From Bacteroidales bacterium (GTDB lineage Bacteria > Bacteroidota > Bacteroidia > Bacteroidales > UBA932), in the NCBI GenBank assembly GCA_017619655.1, contig JAFZRV010000001.1:248001-312000 (forward strand): a DNA stretch of 64,000 nucleotides, written 5' to 3'. Below the pieces are notes generated by a model that did not search any database, was not told where the DNA came from, and was given only the letters and a program-made list of their open reading frames with translations. The translations under genes and the position numbers were made by a program. Shown piece after piece: positions 15,462 to 22,853 of the stretch (positions are counted from its first letter, which is position 1; every line of letters starts with the position of its first letter).

Positions 15462-17431
15462 TGAACTTCCTTACATACGAGGGCAAAGTGGCAGTTGCGC
15501 TGCTGGTCTTCTACCTTTTTTACCGTTTCCTCCTGAAAAAGGAAACTTTCCACCGATTCAACCGGGTGGTACTGGTGGGGACGGTGGTGTTGTCGTTTCT
15601 GCTTCCACTGTGCATTATCACGATCCATAAACCATTGGAGACAGTCGAATCGGCAGTTCCTGCAGCGATGGAGGTGATGACTGATATGCCATCTCCTGAC
15701 TTGTTGCCAGTCGTTAAAGCGACAGCGCCCTGGTGGCCGATGGCGCTTGCCATCCTGTTCTGGACTGGCGTGGCCTTCGTGCTGGCACGGGTTGTCATTT
15801 CCATCTTTTCCGTAACCCGCATTATCCGCCAGGGTGAACGGATCCGGGAAGAAGACGGCAGCCAGATTATCGTCACGCAGCGGAACATCGACCCGTTCAG
15901 CTGGATGAAATACATTGTCCTCTCACGGAAGGACTGGGAGGCCGACCTCACGCCCATTCTCGCCCACGAGAAAGCGCACGTCAATTTAGGCCATTCCGCA
16001 GAGATTCTGCTGGTGGATGTCCTTTCCGCCTTCCAGTGGTTCAATCCGGCCATCTGGATGCTGCGCGCCGACCTGCAGGAACTGCACGAATACGAGGCCG
16101 ACGACTCGGTGCTCCGCGCCGGGGCCAACCTCAAGGAATATCAGTATCTACTCATAAGAAAAGCTGTCAGCAAGAGCGGCTACTCAGTTGCTAACAGCTT
16201 TAATCACAGTATCCTTAAAAATCGTATTACTATGATGTCAAAATCCAGATCGCCCCTTTCGCGGGGCCTGCGGGTGCTGTATGTGCTCCCGCTCGTTTGC
16301 CTGGCCCTTGGCTTACAGGCAAGAACTATCTACGTTCCTGTTGACAAAGATAGTGATTTTTTATCGGTGCAGGAACAATTCGACCACTTTCTTCCCGAAG
16401 TGGTTGTAACGAAGTATGCCGATGCCTCTGTAAACCCCGAGGATGTGGTTTACGTGAATCGGGTGAATGAAATCAAGTTGACAGCCGCGAAAGACTTCGA
16501 CACGGCGCCCGAATGCCGCGAAAACTTTGCCCGCTGGCTCAATACCCGCTTGCTCTACCCGGCCGATTGTCTTTATGCCGGTACCTTGGTCGCCATGTTT
16601 GTAGTGGGGGAAGACGGGAAGGTAGGAAACGTGGAGATTGTTTCCGGTCTCTGCGAAGAAGTGGACAAGGCAGTGGCCAGTCTGATCTGCAACTCCCCGG
16701 AATGGACTCCGGCCCTGAAGGATGGCAAACCCTTGGCCACCGTGTTGTTCCAGCCGGTGAGATTCATGATTCATACCGCTGCCAATGCCAAAGCACCGGT
16801 CGTACTGAATGTCCGCGCTAATGGTAGTCTTGAATCCGGCGGACAGGTTTATGCCATCGCTCAGTTGAAGGATTTCGTTAAGCCAGAAACAACCGTACAG
16901 ATCAGCGCGGCGGACAATGTTCCTTTAGGTGTTATTCAGGATGTGCGGGAAGAATTGCGGAATATCGGTTCCGTACGGATCCGCTACGCCTCGCCTTCCG
17001 ATCAGGAGGGTGCGATTCGGAACATGCCTCCGTTCCCCGCAGGAAAGAGCAAAGGAGAGGTAGAGGAACTCATGCCGGGCGTCAATCGCGATAACATCTT
17101 CGTGGTGCGCATCAACGCCAACGACAAGTACTTCTTCGGCGATGCACCTCGCCAGGACGATGCGGAGATGCTCCGGGTCGGCAAGGACTTCCTGAGAAAA
17201 CGTGGGAAAGAAGCCCGCTTCTCCTTGCAGGTGGACCGGGGAACCAGCTATGGCGTCTACCGGCATATGCAGGATTTGCTCTTCCAGGTTTTCGTGGAAA
17301 TCAGGGAGGAAAAAGCGCAGGCCATTTACGGCAAGAGTCTGAAAGACTTGTCTCCGGAAGAACTGTCGGAGATCAATGCGATGGTCCCCATCCGCATTTC
17401 CGAAGCGGAGATGAAGTCGAAGCGGATATAA
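15458..17431 (+). CDS. M56 (BlaR1-like) peptidase fused to TonB-C-like and ExbD periplasmic-like domains
   Basis: 657 residues, far longer than a minimal M56 sensor. Membrane helices lie near 10-27, 35-55 and 91-117; then a cytoplasmic zinc-peptidase domain with HEKAH (170-174) and HEYEAD (210-215); a fourth helix near 270-288 leads to the periplasm. The extracytoplasmic part has a TonB-C-like segment (about 345-425) and two ExbD-like segments. Residues 448-511 end in DVREELRNIGSVRIRYA, resembling the end of the second ExbD of this window. Residues 525-650 contain NRDNIFVVRINANDK, DRGTSYGVYRHMQDLL and VPIRISEAEMK, matching the first ExbD segment for segment. It probably senses envelope or Ton-motor state and relieves repression by the upstream BlaI; this is inference. 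Inverted elements A and B bracket the module. Confidence 0.9.
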   Translation: MMNFLTYEGKVAVALLVFYLFYRFLLKKETFHRFNRVVLVGTVVLSFLLPLCIITIHKPLETVESAVPAAMEVMTDMPSPDLLPVVKATAPWWPMALAILFWTGVAFVLARVVISIFSVTRIIRQGERIREEDGSQIIVTQRNIDPFSWMKYIVLSRKDWEADLTPILAHEKAHVNLGHSAEILLVDVLSAFQWFNPAIWMLRADLQELHEYEADDSVLRAGANLKEYQYLLIRKAVSKSGYSVANSFNHSILKNRITMMSKSRSPLSRGLRVLYVLPLVCLALGLQARTIYVPVDKDSDFLSVQEQFDHFLPEVVVTKYADASVNPEDVVYVNRVNEIKLTAAKDFDTAPECRENFARWLNTRLLYPADCLYAGTLVAMFVVGEDGKVGNVEIVSGLCEEVDKAVASLICNSPEWTPALKDGKPLATVLFQPVRFMIHTAANAKAPVVLNVRANGSLESGGQVYAIAQLKDFVKPETTVQISAADNVPLGVIQDVREELRNIGSVRIRYASPSDQEGAIRNMPPFPAGKSKGEVEELMPGVNRDNIFVVRINANDKYFFGDAPRQDDAEMLRVGKDFLRKRGKEARFSLQVDRGTSYGVYRHMQDLLFQVFVEIREEKAQAIYGKSLKDLSPEELSEINAMVPIRISEAEMKSKRI

Positions 17432-17456
17432 ACGGTTAAGGGATTTGCGTCGTTCC

Positions 17457-17576
17457 CCTGTGAGCGACGCAGATGAAAGCGCCGCTTGGTCTGCGTCGGC
17501 CGCAGGTTTCGGCCGGAAAAGGCCAATAACTGGCAGCGACGCAAACGAGATGGATGAATCGTCTGCGTCGCCACGG
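17457..17576 (-). repeat. Two-hairpin REPIN-like element B (inverted copy of A)
   Basis: The reverse complement aligns with element A over its whole length, including the loops GATTCATCCAT and CAAGCGGCGCTTTC and the spacer TATTGGCC-TTTTC-CCGAAACCTG. Stem substitutions relative to A are few. It lies 25 bp after the M56 gene and closes a 3.6-kb interval containing the RAYT-like gene, blaI and the M56 gene. Confidence 0.85.
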
Positions 17577-17600
17577 GGGCCGCATATGACGAATTGTTCG

Positions 17601-17608
17601 TATCTTTG
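17601..17608 (+). promoter_or_regulatory. -7 promoter box TATCTTTG before the esterase-like gene
   Basis: An exact TAnnTTTG match 23 bp before the ATG at 17632 and directly downstream of element B. A GAATTGTTCG stretch 5' of it could supply a TTG, but not at the ideal spacing. Confidence 0.5.
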
Positions 17609-17631
17609 CGAAAGATAGCGTGAAATCGTCG

Positions 17632-18708
17632 ATGAAGGGGAGACTCCGTATCTGCTTGTTATTGCTGGCTGCGTGGATAGGCGTGGCGGTGAGCGTTTTC
17701 GTGGCGGCGGGGCAGGATACGGGTATACGCGTGAAGGCCTTGCCGCAGCGGCGCCTGCCGGTGGAAGCGGGGCAGTATTCCGGCGTTGCTTTTATTTCCG
17801 GCGACCAGTATGCCGTCGTGGACGACAAGCTGCCGGGCGGCGGCATCGTCTATTTTCAACTTCCCATGCGGAAAGACGGCCACATACAGACGGCCGCTGT
17901 CCGACGCTCCGTGCCGGAGGCGACGCTCTCGGCCGAGGGCCCTCATCTGGACAATGAAGGCGTCGTGTATGCCGGCGGGAAGTTGTATGTTTCCGCCGAG
18001 CGCGACCAGTCGATCCGGGAATATGACCTGGACGGATGCCCGACGGGCCGATCCTTTGCGGTCCCTGCCGACATGGGCGTTTCCGAAATGACCGACAATG
18101 CCGGCTTCGAGGCATTGACCTACCATGCGGCTACGGGCAGTTTCTGGACAACGACCGAAAAACCCTTGAAGGCGGAGGGGAATCCTTCCCGCCTGCACCG
18201 CCTGCAGCGCTTTGACAGCCGCTTCCAGCCCGCGGAGCGCTATCTCTACCAGATGGACGAGCCTTCCAAGTCGCCGGAGGAGGCCTCCTCGGCGCAGGCC
18301 TATGTGTATGGCATCTCGGCGCTGGCTGCTCTGGACGACGGCCGGCTCATTGTGCTGGAGCGGGAAGTCTACGTGCCGTCCGGACAGGCCCGCGACATCC
18401 TTCGGCAGTCCTTTGCGCGCGTAAAACTCTATCTCGTCACGCCGGGCGGAGATCCGCACCGCATCCTGGCGAAGCGGCTGCTGTATTCGTTCGAAACCCG
18501 CATCTCCCTGCGCCTGACCGGCCTGGATATCGCCCTGGCGAATTACGAAGGCATGTGCCTCGGCCCCCGGCTCTCCGACGGCCGGCGCTGCCTGGTGCTC
18601 ATCGCCGACTCGCAGGCCGGCATGAGCCATTTGGCCGAACGCCTGGGCCGCAAGCAGATAACCGGTGAATATGTGAAGGTCATCCTGCTGGAAGGGGAGG
18701 GTGTCTGA
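17632..18708 (+). CDS. Esterase-like activity of phytase family protein, secreted
   Basis: 358 residues with an N-terminal signal peptide (about 1-26) followed by a beta-propeller-like fold. The pattern is that of the phytase-like esterase family: 'YSGVAFISGDQYAVVDDK', 'EGPHLDNEGVVY', 'NAGFEALTYHAATGSFWTTTEKPL', 'DGRLIVLEREVY' and 'ANYEGMCLGPRLSDGRRCLVLIADSQ'. Members are periplasmic or cell-surface proteins with calcium-site-like acidic loops; substrates are mostly unknown. ATG 17632 is preferred over an in-frame GTG at 17620. It stands between the two BlaI/M56 modules with its own promoter, so a functional link to them is uncertain. Confidence 0.8.
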   Translation: MKGRLRICLLLLAAWIGVAVSVFVAAGQDTGIRVKALPQRRLPVEAGQYSGVAFISGDQYAVVDDKLPGGGIVYFQLPMRKDGHIQTAAVRRSVPEATLSAEGPHLDNEGVVYAGGKLYVSAERDQSIREYDLDGCPTGRSFAVPADMGVSEMTDNAGFEALTYHAATGSFWTTTEKPLKAEGNPSRLHRLQRFDSRFQPAERYLYQMDEPSKSPEEASSAQAYVYGISALAALDDGRLIVLEREVYVPSGQARDILRQSFARVKLYLVTPGGDPHRILAKRLLYSFETRISLRLTGLDIALANYEGMCLGPRLSDGRRCLVLIADSQAGMSHLAERLGRKQITGEYVKVILLEGEGV

Positions 18709-18758
18709 TAAAATTTCGTTTATCTACGAAAAAATTTAGGAAATAAGAAAAAATGTTG

Positions 18759-18766
18759 TATCTTTG
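18759..18766 (+). promoter_or_regulatory. -7 promoter box TATCTTTG for the second blaI-M56 operon
   Basis: An exact TAnnTTTG match 30 bp before the blaI ATG. Just upstream lies an AT-rich imperfect dyad, AAATTTCGT-TTATCT-ACGAAAAAATTT (about 18711-18737). It resembles in placement the operator of the first module and could be the repressor site. Confidence 0.5.
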
Positions 18767-18796
18767 CAGTGAGGTAAACTCCCAAAACCGCCGAAA

Positions 18797-19159
18797 ATGG
18801 AGAAACTGACTGCCAAAGAAGACGAGATCCTGCGCCTGTTCTGGGCCCACGGGCCGATGTTCATCCAGGATCTGCTCAAGCATTTTCCCGAACCGAAACC
18901 GCACTACAACACCGTCGCCACGCAGGTGGGCTTTTTGGAAGAAAAAGGCTACGTGGCGCGCGAGAAGTTCGCCAACGCCTACCGCTATCATGCCGTCGTC
19001 GGCGAACAGGACTTCGCCGACCTGGTGATTTCCGACACGGTCCAGAAGTTTTACGACAACTCGTACGCGAGCGTCGTATCGCGCTTCGTGGAAGACGAAA
19101 AGATGGACCTCGACGAACTCAAGGCCCTGATCGCACAAATTGAAAACAAACGGAAATGA
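18797..19159 (+). CDS. BlaI/MecI family transcriptional repressor, second copy
   Basis: 120 residues with the same architecture as the protein at 15096: a winged helix ('LTAKEDEILRLFWAHGPMF', 'NTVATQVGFLEEKGYV') and a C-terminal dimerisation segment ('FYDNSYASVVSRFVEDEKM', parallel to 'YFDNSYLSAVSALVKEDKI' in the first copy). The two are clear paralogues. Its stop overlaps the next start as ATGA, so repressor and M56 sensor are translationally coupled. It probably represses its own operon through the dyad upstream of the -7 box. Confidence 0.93.
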   Translation: MEKLTAKEDEILRLFWAHGPMFIQDLLKHFPEPKPHYNTVATQVGFLEEKGYVAREKFANAYRYHAVVGEQDFADLVISDTVQKFYDNSYASVVSRFVEDEKMDLDELKALIAQIENKRK

Positions 19160-20475
19160 ACGCCTTCCTGTTATATCTGCTGAAGAGCACGCTGCTGCTG
19201 GCGGTATTCGACGCATTCTTCCTGCTGGTGATGCGCCGGAGCGGACATTTCCGCTTCAACCGCGTCGTGCTGCTGCTCGGGAGCGTTGCGTGCCTGCTGC
19301 TGCCGCTGATTCCGCTGCGCTTCCACACGCCGACCCTCTACACGATGTGGATCGCTCCTGCGGTGATCGGGGTGGCGGATGGCGTGGCCGGCGTCGCCGA
19401 AAGCGCCGCCGATGCCGCTGCCGGTGTCGCCTCCGGCCGTGCCTTCGCCCTGCCGGGCTGGCCCGCCTGCCTGCTGGCCCTCTATCTGGCCGGTGCTGCA
19501 GCCACCTTGATCTACTACCTGCGCTCTTATGGCGGCATGTTCCGCCTGCTCCGGCACACGCCGGGCGAGCGGCACGACGGCTATACGCTGCACCTGCTGG
19601 ACCAGGATACACCCTCTTTCAGCTGGCTGCGGCACATCGTCCTGAGCCGCAGCGACTTTGCGCGCTATCCCGCCATCCTCACGCATGAAAAGACGCACGT
19701 CCGCTGCGGGCATTCCACCGACCTGCTGCTCTCCTCGCTCCTGACCGTCTTCCAGTGGTTCAACCCGCTGGTGTGGGTCTGCCGCGGCGAGTTGAAGCTT
19801 CTCCACGAATACGAAGCCGACGACTTCGTCCTCAACCAAGGCATCGATGCTACCCAATACCAACTTTTGCTCGTGAAGAAAGCCGTGGGGGAAAAGCGTT
19901 TCCTCCTGGCCAACGGCTTCAACCACGCCCAACTCAAAAACCGTATTACCATGATGCAAACCCCTGCCGGGGCAGCCTGGAAAAAGTTCTCCCTGCTGCT
20001 CCTGATCCCCTTGCTCGCTGCGACCGTCCTGTTGCTGGCCGAGTGTACGTCCCGCGAATCCGCAACTCCGGCCGTCGAGCAGACCGCCGAAACGGAAACC
20101 CTTCCGTCGGTCGCGCCCGAAACGAAAGCCGTCCCTGTTGAAGATGAATCGGAACCCATTTCCTTCGCCTTGGTGGAGACCAAGCCGCGTTTCGACGGCG
20201 GTGATGCCAACAAGTTCTCCCACTGGGTCAACCAGAACCTCCAGTATCCTCCGGAAGCCAAAGAGAAGAAGATCCAGGGCCGCGTGACGCTTCAGTTTAC
20301 CGTTGAAAAAGACGGCAGCGTCACCGATGTCAAAGTGCTCCGCAGTCCGGATCAAATCCTTTCCGATGCCGCCGTCGCCGTCATTTCGAATTCCCCGAAA
20401 TGGACGCCCGGCTATGTGAACGGAGAACCTGTCCGGGTCATCTACAATTATCCGGTTCTTTTCCAGCTGAAGTAG
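19156..20475 (+). CDS. M56 (BlaR1-like) peptidase with C-terminal TonB-C domain
   Basis: 439 residues. Membrane helices near 5-25, 35-53 and 103-122; a cytoplasmic metallopeptidase domain with HEKTH (177-181) and HEYEAD (217-222); a fourth helix (about 278-296) whose outer end carries LLLAEC, which could resemble a lipobox but is internal. After a Pro/Glu/Thr-rich linker (300-338) comes a canonical TonB-C domain (341-439; PRFDGGD, 'QNLQYPPEAKEKKIQGRV', 'FTVEKDGSVTDVKVLRS'). M56-TonB-C proteins are common in Bacteroidota and their signal is unknown. It pairs with the upstream BlaI repressor and is followed after 1 bp by a TPR protein. Confidence 0.92.
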   Translation: MNAFLLYLLKSTLLLAVFDAFFLLVMRRSGHFRFNRVVLLLGSVACLLLPLIPLRFHTPTLYTMWIAPAVIGVADGVAGVAESAADAAAGVASGRAFALPGWPACLLALYLAGAAATLIYYLRSYGGMFRLLRHTPGERHDGYTLHLLDQDTPSFSWLRHIVLSRSDFARYPAILTHEKTHVRCGHSTDLLLSSLLTVFQWFNPLVWVCRGELKLLHEYEADDFVLNQGIDATQYQLLLVKKAVGEKRFLLANGFNHAQLKNRITMMQTPAGAAWKKFSLLLLIPLLAATVLLLAECTSRESATPAVEQTAETETLPSVAPETKAVPVEDESEPISFALVETKPRFDGGDANKFSHWVNQNLQYPPEAKEKKIQGRVTLQFTVEKDGSVTDVKVLRSPDQILSDAAVAVISNSPKWTPGYVNGEPVRVIYNYPVLFQLK

Positions 20476-20476
20476 C

Positions 20477-21664
20477 ATGAAACCGTTTGTCCTGTCGCTG
20501 GCCGTGCTGGCCGCCGCGATGACTGTCGTCACGGCGGCGGCACAGCCCGCCGATTCGCTGGTCCGCCGCGAAACCCTGGCGGAGGCCCGTTACCTGAAAA
20601 GCATCTTCAAGACCGATGCGGCCATCGAGCGGCTGTCGACGCTGGTGCGGCCGGAGGTCTTCGACGAGGAAGTCCTTTCCGAACTGGCGGACTGCCATTT
20701 CACGAACGGCGACTACGCGACGGCGGCAGGTACCTACCAGTTGCTCAGCCTGCGCGCACCGGACAACCTCTTCTACCAGATCCGGGAGATGCAGCTCGCC
20801 TTCCGGATGAAGGATTATCTGGCCAGTGCCAGCCTTGCCCGGGGCGTGCTGGCGCGGGATTCCATTCCGGCCGTGGTCGCGCTGGCCGGCGATGCCTGGA
20901 ACCTTGCGGGACAGAGTGATTCGGCTCTGGTCTACTACCGCCAGGCACTCGCACTCAAGCCTTTGAACGAGGCGGTCGTGAGCAAGGCGGCGAACATCCT
21001 GCTGAGCGACAAGGACTACGAAGGCGTCATCGCCATGACGGACGACTACCTGGCACTCGATCCGGACAATTTCACCGTGGCGCCTATCCAGGGCCTGGCC
21101 TATTACCTGAATTCCCAATACGATTCGTCGCTCGTGATCTTCCAGCAGCTGGAGGACCTGGGCGCCGACAACTATGCGCTGCATTACTACCTCGGGCAGA
21201 GCTACTGGCACACGAACGTGCCTTATATGGCGGAGCGGGAACTGTTGAAAGCCTGGGCCCTCGATTCCTCCGACGCCAACCTGGCGTGGACCATTGCCGC
21301 CGTGAAGACCGATATGCTCCGGTCTTTCGAAAACGTCAGGCCCTGGCTCGAGAAGACCGAAGCGATGATCCAGCCCGACTCATCCCTGGTCTCGCGCATC
21401 CACCAGCAATACGGAACGGGATACTACGGCGAGAATCAGTTCGACCAGGCCATCGCGCACTACAAGGAAGCCTACCGCTACAATCCATCCTACATCCAGG
21501 CCCTCTCGACCATCGCCTATTGCTACGAGCGGCAGAAAAAGTACAAGCAGGCGCTGGAATACTACGAAAAATACCTCAAAGTCGCCCGCCCCGGCTCCCG
21601 CGGCTACGAATTCGCCAGGAAATCCGTCGAGATGCTCAAAGGCGAAATCTTCATGGAGGAATAG
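20477..21664 (+). CDS. Secreted tetratricopeptide-repeat protein in the M56 operon
   Basis: 395 residues: a signal peptide (1-22, ends VVTAAAQ) followed by tandem TPR motifs, clearest at 'ALVYYRQALALKPLNEAV' and the C-terminal 'QAIAHYKEAYRYNPSY' and 'QALEYYEKYLKVARPG'. It starts 1 bp after the M56-TonB-C stop, so it belongs to the blaI-M56-TPR operon. In Bacteroidota such TPR proteins often accompany M56-TonB-C sensors and may act as periplasmic scaffolds; no enzymatic motif is seen. Confidence 0.85.
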   Translation: MKPFVLSLAVLAAAMTVVTAAAQPADSLVRRETLAEARYLKSIFKTDAAIERLSTLVRPEVFDEEVLSELADCHFTNGDYATAAGTYQLLSLRAPDNLFYQIREMQLAFRMKDYLASASLARGVLARDSIPAVVALAGDAWNLAGQSDSALVYYRQALALKPLNEAVVSKAANILLSDKDYEGVIAMTDDYLALDPDNFTVAPIQGLAYYLNSQYDSSLVIFQQLEDLGADNYALHYYLGQSYWHTNVPYMAERELLKAWALDSSDANLAWTIAAVKTDMLRSFENVRPWLEKTEAMIQPDSSLVSRIHQQYGTGYYGENQFDQAIAHYKEAYRYNPSYIQALSTIAYCYERQKKYKQALEYYEKYLKVARPGSRGYEFARKSVEMLKGEIFMEE

Positions 21665-21686
21665 CGAAAAAAGGAAGAGAATTCGT

Positions 21687-21694
21687 TACATTTG
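21687..21694 (+). promoter_or_regulatory. -7 promoter box TACATTTG (leaderless)
   Basis: An exact TAnnTTTG match ending 4 nt before the ATG at 21699. The predicted transcript of the lipoprotein gene would start at or beside its start codon. Confidence 0.5.
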
Positions 21695-21698
21695 CACA

Positions 21699-22853
21699 AT
21701 GATGAAACGAGTCCTTACCCTTTTCCATCTTGCCGTCACCGGAAAGACGGTACTTCTTATTTTTTCGCTCATACTGGTTTCTTCCTGTAAACAAATGGAG
21801 TATGACATCTCCGATGGCGTTGACAAAGAAATGACCCTGTTTTCGGACGTGGTGAGCATTCCCATTGCCGACATCGGTCCCCTTTCACCCAAACAGTTTC
21901 TGGGCGACGTTGATTTGGGAAGTACCCTCAGCGGCCTTTTCAAGGTAGATGACGAAGGGTACTTTGTCGTTGAAAAGGAAGAGACCATCTACAGCAATCC
22001 CGTGCTTCTTCTCCATATGGGCGCGGCCGATCCCACCCAGCCTCTGGATGTGGGTATTGATGATTTCACGGGATATCCGGGTGTTGCTGCCGAAGGTCCA
22101 GCGTGGCTCGGGTTCATGCCGGCCTTGCAGGAGTTTTCCCTCTATGTGGTGAATCCTTTGACGGAGGGGATGGCCGTATCGGGAAAGCTAACGCTCCTAA
22201 GCGCTTCCGAGGTGTTTAACAAAGTGCCGATAAGTGCAGCGTCCGATCATTTTGAATTGTTCAGTGAGGCGTTTAACGGCCCAAGTATCATAGATGTCTG
22301 CTCGACGGAGAATATGGTCCTTCACCTTCCGGCATCCTTCCTGGAGAAGGACCCGCTGGGCGGTTGGAGTTCCATAGCGATGGGTTATCGCTACAAGGCC
22401 CAGCTGGCATTTGGAAAAGATTTGCCGATGCAGATTCCCATCCCTGTCAATGACTTGGATTTGCCGCTGGGCCAGTTCCGGGTAAAGGACGTGCTCCTTT
22501 CCACGGACGTAGTGAGCGAGATTCCCGTCACCCTGGTGCTGGAGAGCGTGGACGTTATGGTAAAGGAAGACGATGGGGAGGGGAATGTGAAAACGGTCGT
22601 CTGTGATGACGTAAGCGTTACGCCGGGTCTCTCCATTGCCTCCGGCTGCAGCGGTGCCCCGGTGGTTTCCCCCCTTGCTATCCGCATCAAAGCCCAGGAA
22701 GGGACCATCCCGGATATCGCCGGCCTCCAGCTGAACCTTTCTGTCAAAGCCCCCACTGGGGAAGGCGACAAGCGCCTGAATATGAACCAGACCATTCGTT
22801 TTAACAAGCTCCGCGTCACGGTATCCGGCGGAATAACTGTCCAGGGCCTATGA
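21699..22853 (+). CDS. Hypothetical lipoprotein upstream of a DUF5723 protein
   Basis: 384 residues with a lipoprotein signal (LILVSSC, lipid Cys 30; if translation starts at the second Met the Cys is 29). The rest is beta-rich, with Gly/Ser/Thr-rich strands, no Cys pairs and no enzymatic motif. The C-terminal 'LNMNQTIRFNKLRVTVSGGI' resembles strands of surface-layer or adhesin-like domains, but no family is recognised. It overlaps the DUF5723 gene by ATGA, a pairing seen in other Bacteroidales, so the two products probably act together at the outer membrane. Confidence 0.75.
   Translation: MMKRVLTLFHLAVTGKTVLLIFSLILVSSCKQMEYDISDGVDKEMTLFSDVVSIPIADIGPLSPKQFLGDVDLGSTLSGLFKVDDEGYFVVEKEETIYSNPVLLLHMGAADPTQPLDVGIDDFTGYPGVAAEGPAWLGFMPALQEFSLYVVNPLTEGMAVSGKLTLLSASEVFNKVPISAASDHFELFSEAFNGPSIIDVCSTENMVLHLPASFLEKDPLGGWSSIAMGYRYKAQLAFGKDLPMQIPIPVNDLDLPLGQFRVKDVLLSTDVVSEIPVTLVLESVDVMVKEDDGEGNVKTVVCDDVSVTPGLSIASGCSGAPVVSPLAIRIKAQEGTIPDIAGLQLNLSVKAPTGEGDKRLNMNQTIRFNKLRVTVSGGITVQGL

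Noticed and set aside
15096..20475. Beta-lactam resistance system
   Set aside because: BlaI and M56 proteins are present twice, but there is no beta-lactamase or PBP2a-like gene and the ectodomains are TonB/ExbD-like, not penicillin-binding.
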